A stretch of DNA of 15,967 nt, taken from Hyphochytrium catenoides (lineage: Eukaryota > Sar > Hyphochytriomycetes > Hyphochytriales > Hyphochytriaceae). The stretch spans positions 1 through 15,967 of the forward strand of contig FLMG01001546.1 of the NCBI GenBank assembly GCA_900088475.1, written 5' to 3'. The translations under genes were made by a program, and so were the position numbers. The notes under the pieces are model-generated. The model saw only the letters and a program-made list of their open reading frames with translations, did not search any database and was not told the origin of the DNA. Positions 10,921 to 15,967 of the stretch are shown here, one piece after another (the stretch's first letter is position 1; every line of letters starts with the position of its first letter).

Positions 10921-13900
10921 CTGGAAAACCCAATGACGGTACAAGAAGTCGTTAGTGGATGGGAGCGGAAGAACGAGAGGCCACGATTCTGCATTCCTAG
11001 TGTGGCGCACTTCAACAGGCTTGGAGACGTCTCAAGTCTTGGAGGAGCTTTTTGTCATTCAGCCCCACTCCCTAAATTGATCTCTTACTCTGGCCCTGTA
11101 GGACAAGCCATCATGGCCAATACCTGATAGCTTCAGGAGGATGGGCCAGTATCCCTCGGTTGACCCCTTAAGCAACATGTTGAGGCGACTGAGAAATTTC
11201 CCCATGTGGATCATGAGGGACTCCTCCAACTTCAAGGTTATATAACGACGGATATCATCTTGAAAGAGCCCAGCCTATCAAAGGCATCACAGGGTGACAA
11301 AGAATACGAGGACGAACCTTGTCGTCAGGGGGAAAAATATAAGGTAGACGCCAGTACACTCACTTGCAGAAGGTGCTTATAGGTTCAAAGTGAAATAGAA
11401 GCAGACATGCCCTTGGATAACCACATAGCACTTGGCGACAATGGAACTCTGAGAGGAGAAAGAAGACCAAAGGGACGTAAAAAAAATGCTGCCACCATCT
11501 CAGGATGATGAGACTACTCACCAAAAAGTTATAGATGGCACTGAAGTAGCTCCCCTCAAAGGTAAGCTGGAGCTCCTCTTCAATAGCTATTTCTCGCGTC
11601 GAAAGTGCCAATCTTGGGACATCTTTCCCGTCCTGTACCAAGCGCTCTACCTGGATACGGGTGAGCTCAGTCTATCGTACGAGGCTTGCTGTGAGGCTTA
11701 TTTTTCCAGCAGTCAAACTTGGAAGTGACTACACAGTATTCGTCTATCATTCTCTCTATCTAATTCCCTCCTAACCTCTTGGTCGTACTCTTTTAAAAGT
11801 CTTACCTTGAATGCCAAATGTACAGACGCCCCACGTACTACAGCCTTAGCTAATCCTGCTCCCGTCACATAAGGAAAGCTCTTCTGTGGGAGCAAGAAAT
11901 CAAGACATGTCAAACCCGGCACTAGGACGTGCCAAACACGGGATGCTGAGCAGGAGAACGACGACAAGTTCAACTTTCCTTCTCATAGGACCACTCCAGC
12001 TTCGGAATTTCTGCATCAATGTTGACTGCTTCCATCACCAAAACCTGTCGAAAGGGGGAGAAGTAGGTGATTGAGGAGGATATGGCACCAAAGGAACTTT
12101 AACAAGAGCAAAGGCCAAGACCAAAGGACGGAGGAACTAGATGAATTAGAATGGAGATATGGGGAACCATAAGGCAAAGAGCTTCAGCAGAACCTCCCTA
12201 AAGCAACTTAGCAACTATGGCAATAGCGAAGGAGTTTGTTGTATAGTTGAGTACCACGATCCTTACTCTGCCGTTATGACTTGGCAATGTGTGCTCACCT
12301 CATGTGTCGCCCCGGGCTTCCCGCCCTGGACCTTTACATTTTCCTTTTTCACCTTTAATCCCGAGAGATCAATGCCAGTGATGTGGTAATGGACATCCTT
12401 CGAAGTACCACTGGAGACGTGAGAAGTAAATTAGGGCGAGATGTAGGCACAATCTATTGGAGACGGCGGTAGGGAAGACGTGGGAACACCAACATTCGCT
12501 CCTTCCGGACTTACTCAATGGGCGGAATCTCAATGTCTGGTAAGGCCGCTAAGAGAAAGTCAAGACACTGGTCCTTCATCTGGGAGGTGGAGGTGGTGGT
12601 AGTAAGGGTCAGATGTAGGAAGAGTTGGATCGGTACAGCAGGCAGAGAGGTTTTCCCCCTCACCTTAGAGATCAGCTGTGACCGGGCTAGCTCGTCCGTC
12701 GCCAGGGTTTCACCCCACGATGCTAACTCCTTCAGTAAGAGGCAGAAACATATGTCAATTCACCAATCACATTGAAACAAGGAACAGACTTGCGCTTGCT
12801 CCGATTTGCGTAAGACAAGGACTTAGAAAGCCCACCTACCTTGACGTCAATTTTCTTAATAGTGTCGTTTAGCCTTCCAGACTTTTCCTCGGCCTCCACC
12901 ATCTTCTTAGCTCTTTCTATAATGTTACGGCTGTGAGGGCTGCTCTCCATCTGCCTCAAGTACTGCTCGCCTTGGCTAAGAATGACGGAGGCTGACTCCA
13001 GAACTGAAGAGGATGGAAGAGAAAGGGCTGAAAGGTCGGGAAGAGTTGATAGGGAGATTCCCTCATCCAGCGCTATCTTCTCCATCTTTTGAAGGTAACT
13101 CTGAGTAAACAAACACATTAATATAAGGAGAGAGGAATGTACATGTACCATCATTACTCTCCAAAAGATGTAAAAATAAAGGCCATGACGCTAGAATGAC
13201 ACGAGACACTCAACCAAGACGCAGGCTTATCCCAAAGTCGATATCTATGGGTGCGATGATCCTAGTCTGACTTTCGTCGCAACTAATAACGTTACCTACC
13301 CTTGCCATCTCCGAGGAGGCTTCCATTCCAGTATCAGGTTTCGAATTCCCAAACCCGCGAAGAGCATCTGCCCCCTTATCAAAGCCGGCGTCTAATGGGA
13401 CTGCCTGGTTCGCCATGGAAGTAAGAAGAATAAGAGCGCCACAGAATCTTGTCCCAAATGGAAAAATAGAGGTACATGAAGATGCGCGCTGTGTGTGACA
13501 AATAGGCCGCTTGGGGCTTGAAAGGACCTGGCTGTGCGAAGCAAACCAAGCAGAGCTTCCCACCTTCCTTTTCTCCTGTATGAGCTGCTCTATGTCCTTC
13601 ATCAGAGACCTAGCTTCCTCACTCTGGTGCACTTGGTTCAGTACGCCCTTAGCCCGTGATAATAACTACATGCAGGCAGCCCCGAGAGTTAGAGAATTGG
13701 CCAGACAGTCGACTGCTGAGACATAAGTGGACAAAGGCAAGTGACCGGCACAGTAAGGACCAAAGCTCTCACGGTTCATAGAGAGCGCAAAAGCGCCGTG
13801 GAGAAACAAAGCTTAGTAGTAAGATAAACAGTAAAAGCCAAGAGGAGCTTGTGAAAGATGTTGCTAACAACGAAGGCAGAGGAGTCGCCTTTGGCCAACC

Positions 13901-15894
13901 TCCATGGATTCTCCGGCAAGCACACTGCTTCTCCTGATCTCATTTAGGCTCAGCAGACTGCTATTTAACATTTTCAGCAGGCGTTCGACAGTCTCACTCT
14001 CTATGACAACAAAAAGTGATGATGAGAACGGATAACACCTTGGGCAAGATAGAATGTAAAACCTCTACGTCACATCATTGGCATTTGGCTTCAGGAAACA
14101 GAATGGAGGATAATGGGCAAAGCAGTGGAGAGAGTTGATTATACCACGTGCATTCTGAAGGGCAGCAGCGGCTGCTATGATCTGCTGGTCAAGCTGAAGC
14201 ATGAGCACCCTATCGCCTGTCATCTAGAGAAATTACACTGTAAGAACTCGTATCGATTGTTAACGCTGTGAGGTATAGGGACCGGCTCAGGCGCAACGTC
14301 CCTTCCCTGCACGAGTCCTTGGCCGCCGTCATGTATGTGTATATATGGCCTGAGTTTCTAGCAGTTACCTTCAGCTACTTTAATCAGTCATCTAGATCTT
14401 CCTCAAGCTCACGCTTTTGCCGTCTTTGTGTCTCTCTCTTTCGCTTCTCTAACCTAGAAGTCTTTATTCATTCTTCCCGCTTCGTCATCGAGAACCATAA
14501 AGCAGGTGTTCGGCCCTACCTTATTTTCCTTACTCTCATGGGTTTCCTCCACCACGGAGTAGATCCTATCGATTGCTTCCTCGGCTCGCCTGCATATCTC
14601 CACCACCTTGTCTCTCGTCACTTCTACGCTCAGGCCCTTACAAACCCAGGCAGGGAAAGAGTGAAGTGGCCGGTTAAGTAGCAGTCAAGCCGGAGAGGGG
14701 ACGCTAGCAGAACCCAAGGGAGCGCCAGGGAGAGCACGCAGAATGATCAATTGAAGAAGGAAAGGAGGACGAGAGGTATTCAGACTATAAGGCAAAAAAG
14801 TGAGCAGAACCGTGTGGGAGGACTGAACGACCTCAACCCAAAACGCCCTTCGTCTGAAGATGCCTACCTCAAGCTGCTGGATTATTATATCGGGAGAGGG
14901 AGCCGAGATGAAGTGGTTGGGGCGCCAGCTATCTCTCTGGGAAAGCCGGCAAGTAAAAGAAGTGCAGCATGTAAAAGAGAGCAGTGAGGCTCAAGGGCAC
15001 CACGGAGAGAACCACTGTCCACAAGCGAGTGGGACAGAGTAGCAGGGAAGAGAGGAACACGGAGACTCTGGCTGTGACAGACGGAACAAGTACCTGAATG
15101 AAGCCCATGGCGCCACCATTCAGTTCCACCCTTAGCACTCTACCCGCTCCCGGCACCTTTCGCTCCTCAACTAGCCTACCAACACCCCAACTAGTAGAGA
15201 CTACGCAGTTTGGCTGAAGAGATACCTGGCTGGCCTGGCGTAAGGGGAGTAACAGGAGTTTAAGAAGTGGCAGAATAACGATGCTAACCGTCCGTTCTCT
15301 CACCTGAATGTATGCGTTGCATCTGAGATTCTGAAGGCGAATCTTCCACACTGTTTCCCTCTTCCAGCGTAAGCCAGATCCCTCGGACTGGTCTCTTCCA
15401 TGTCCACCATTGGAATCTAAGGTACTTCCTGTTAGGTCATTATGAACCTGCCTCAGATAGCCATTGCCTAAGGGTGTCTCCACCACGGTAGGCTGCGGCA
15501 GAGCCGCAAGCATGCTACGGTGATTGGAGTTCTTACGGCTCAATCAGAGGTATTCTTCCCCGTTCCCTGCTTTGCTGACTTTAGGAAGGCAAGACAGCAA
15601 GATCTCTCCGTTGCGGGGCTGACCCAATCTTATAGTATCCTCACTGACAGCAGAGACGAAGGGCTAAGGGCCAAGGGTTAATGCTGTCCAGGGGCTTATC
15701 GTGGTTGGAACAGGCTCTCAAGGAAGTAGGAGACTGGCACACCGTGAGATAAAGATCTGGGTCTGTGATCCTTCGCCGATGCGAAGCACCAGCTTGCGCT
15801 TCAAGTTGTTCTCCCAAATACCGCTAACCGTCAATGTGGGCGTTATCGTACATGGGGCTGTGTCTTTTGGGACGGCTGGAAGGGCAGCATATGA
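8730..15894 (-). CDS. Large multidomain protein: SH3-like repeats, coiled coil, TULIP-like lipid-binding domain, four PDZ-like domains
   Basis: Proposed single gene entering from the right edge, 26 visible exons, about 1,078 residues, stop TGA at 8732-8730. Exons: 15894-15743, 15643-15580, 15492-15304, 15213-15094, 14936-14868, 14636-14520, 14223-14145, 14000-13900, 13665-13564, 13404-13300, 13100-12840, 12726-12664, 12579-12515, 12410-12299, 12044-11974, 11878-11806, 11650-11522, 11448-11425, 11274-11124, 10920-10795, 10557-10444, 10318-10140, 9915-9651, 9538-9408, 9324-9205 and 8984-8730. Layout by residue: beta-rich 1-72, SH3-like repeats 73-175, helical 199-474, TULIP-like ~485-700, PDZ-like ~705-1060. 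Likely a membrane-contact or lipid-handling scaffold (inference). One join (11974/11878) is not GT-AG. The two 5'-most exons may instead be the tail of a separate gene that stops at 15544. No signal peptide or transmembrane segment is visible, but the true N-terminus is outside the window. Confidence 0.82.
10930..12579 (-). other. TULIP-like (BPI/LBP-type) lipid-binding domain
   Basis: Eight exons encode about 215 residues. They begin LPDIEIPPIDG and continue with VHYHITGIDLSGLKVKKENV. Next comes IPKLEWSYEKESFPYV, then GLAKAVVRGASVHLAF, then IEEELQLTFEGSYFSAIYNF, and finally a long helix (DDIRRYITLKLEESL) ending near GYWPILLKL. A W-x-Y segment followed by G-x-A-x-V-x-x-x-G-x-x-V-x-L and a closing amphipathic helix is typical of BPI/LBP-family N-terminal barrels. 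The family call rests on pattern memory, with no profile search. Confidence 0.55.
12664..14636 (-). other. Helical, partly coiled-coil region of the PDZ protein
   Basis: Exons from 14636 to 12664 encode about 275 residues rich in Glu, Lys, Leu and Ala. Helix-like stretches include VVEICRRAEEAIDRIYSVVE, ETVERLLKMLNSSL, ARSLMKDIEQLIQEKRK and IIERAKKMVEAEEKSGRL, with heptad-like hydrophobic spacing. A Gly-rich linker (residues ~332-366) interrupts them. This likely dimerises the protein or acts as a spacer. Confidence 0.65.
15094..15492 (-). other. Two tandem SH3-like repeats, one per exon
   Basis: Exons 15492-15304 and 15213-15094 both start in phase 0 with Pro, followed by the pattern V-V-x-T-x-x-G-x-G-x-L (PTVVETPLGNGYL and PNCVVSTSWGVGRL). 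Both end in an aromatic or Phe residue plus Ile-Gln (AYIQ, GFIQ). Between these are alternating hydrophobics (KIRLQNL; GRVLRVEL). I read this as a duplicated small beta-barrel; the fold name is inference. The first copy has a Gly/Ser-rich insert of about 25 residues. Confidence 0.6.
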
Positions 15895-15931
15895 CTGAGA
15901 ATGATGCAGAGTAGGGCAGCAGAAGCAACAC

Positions 15932-15960
15932 CACGACCACCAGCGGCAGCAGCAGCAGCA
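15932..15960. repeat. Short imperfect CAG/CTG tract
   Basis: A run of CAG units with CGG and ACC interruptions near the right edge, reading CTG on the minus strand. It lies just upstream of the acceptor at 15896-15895, so it is probably intronic, although the frame is open through it. Confidence 0.7.
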
Positions 15961-15967
15961 AATGGAC

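Noticed and set aside
14929-15543. A 204-codon minus-strand ORF read as one protein
   Set aside because: It is two SH3-like exons joined by an in-frame 90-nt intron (15303-15214), followed by intron sequence. The hydrophobic tail is intronic.

Overview
The window is nuclear DNA of an intron-rich eukaryote, most likely a microbial alga or other protist. Every recognisable gene is split by short GT-AG introns (about 63-420 nt), exons are mostly 65-260 nt, and two proteins start with mitochondrial-type presequences. Single-exon ORFs are misleading here, so I joined exons by hand using splice sites, phase and protein continuity. A stramenopile origin would fit the compact genes and domain mix, but that is inference only. 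I see no prokaryotic signals, transposon or CRISPR array.

Layout: (1) 1-2388, minus strand: a TPR-repeat protein in six exons, cut by the left edge. One of its introns carries a long GA/CT tract. (2) 2389-3367: spacer with a second GA tract and no gene I can defend. (3) 3368-4407, plus strand: a proposed five-exon gene for a 148-residue protein of unknown family. It ends 59 bp from the stop of (4) 4467-5310, minus strand: a two-exon gene for a 167-residue, probably mitochondrial, basic protein. (5) 5311-6161: divergent spacer with weak ORFs only. (6) 6162-8403, plus strand: COQ5, complete in eight exons, the ubiquinone C-methyltransferase. (7) 8404-8729: convergent spacer. (8) 8730 to the right edge, minus strand: one very large gene of at least 26 exons (about 1,078 residues visible).

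The large gene is the most interesting object. Reading N to C it has a beta-rich segment, two small SH3-like repeats, a long helical/coiled-coil region, a domain resembling the TULIP (BPI/LBP-type) lipid-binding fold, and four PDZ-like domains. By analogy with animal PDZD8, which pairs a TULIP-superfamily SMP domain with a PDZ domain, it may be a lipid-transfer scaffold. That function is inference.

The neighbours do not form an obvious pathway. COQ5 and the 4467-5310 gene are divergently arranged and both look mitochondrial, which is the only functional pairing the layout suggests.
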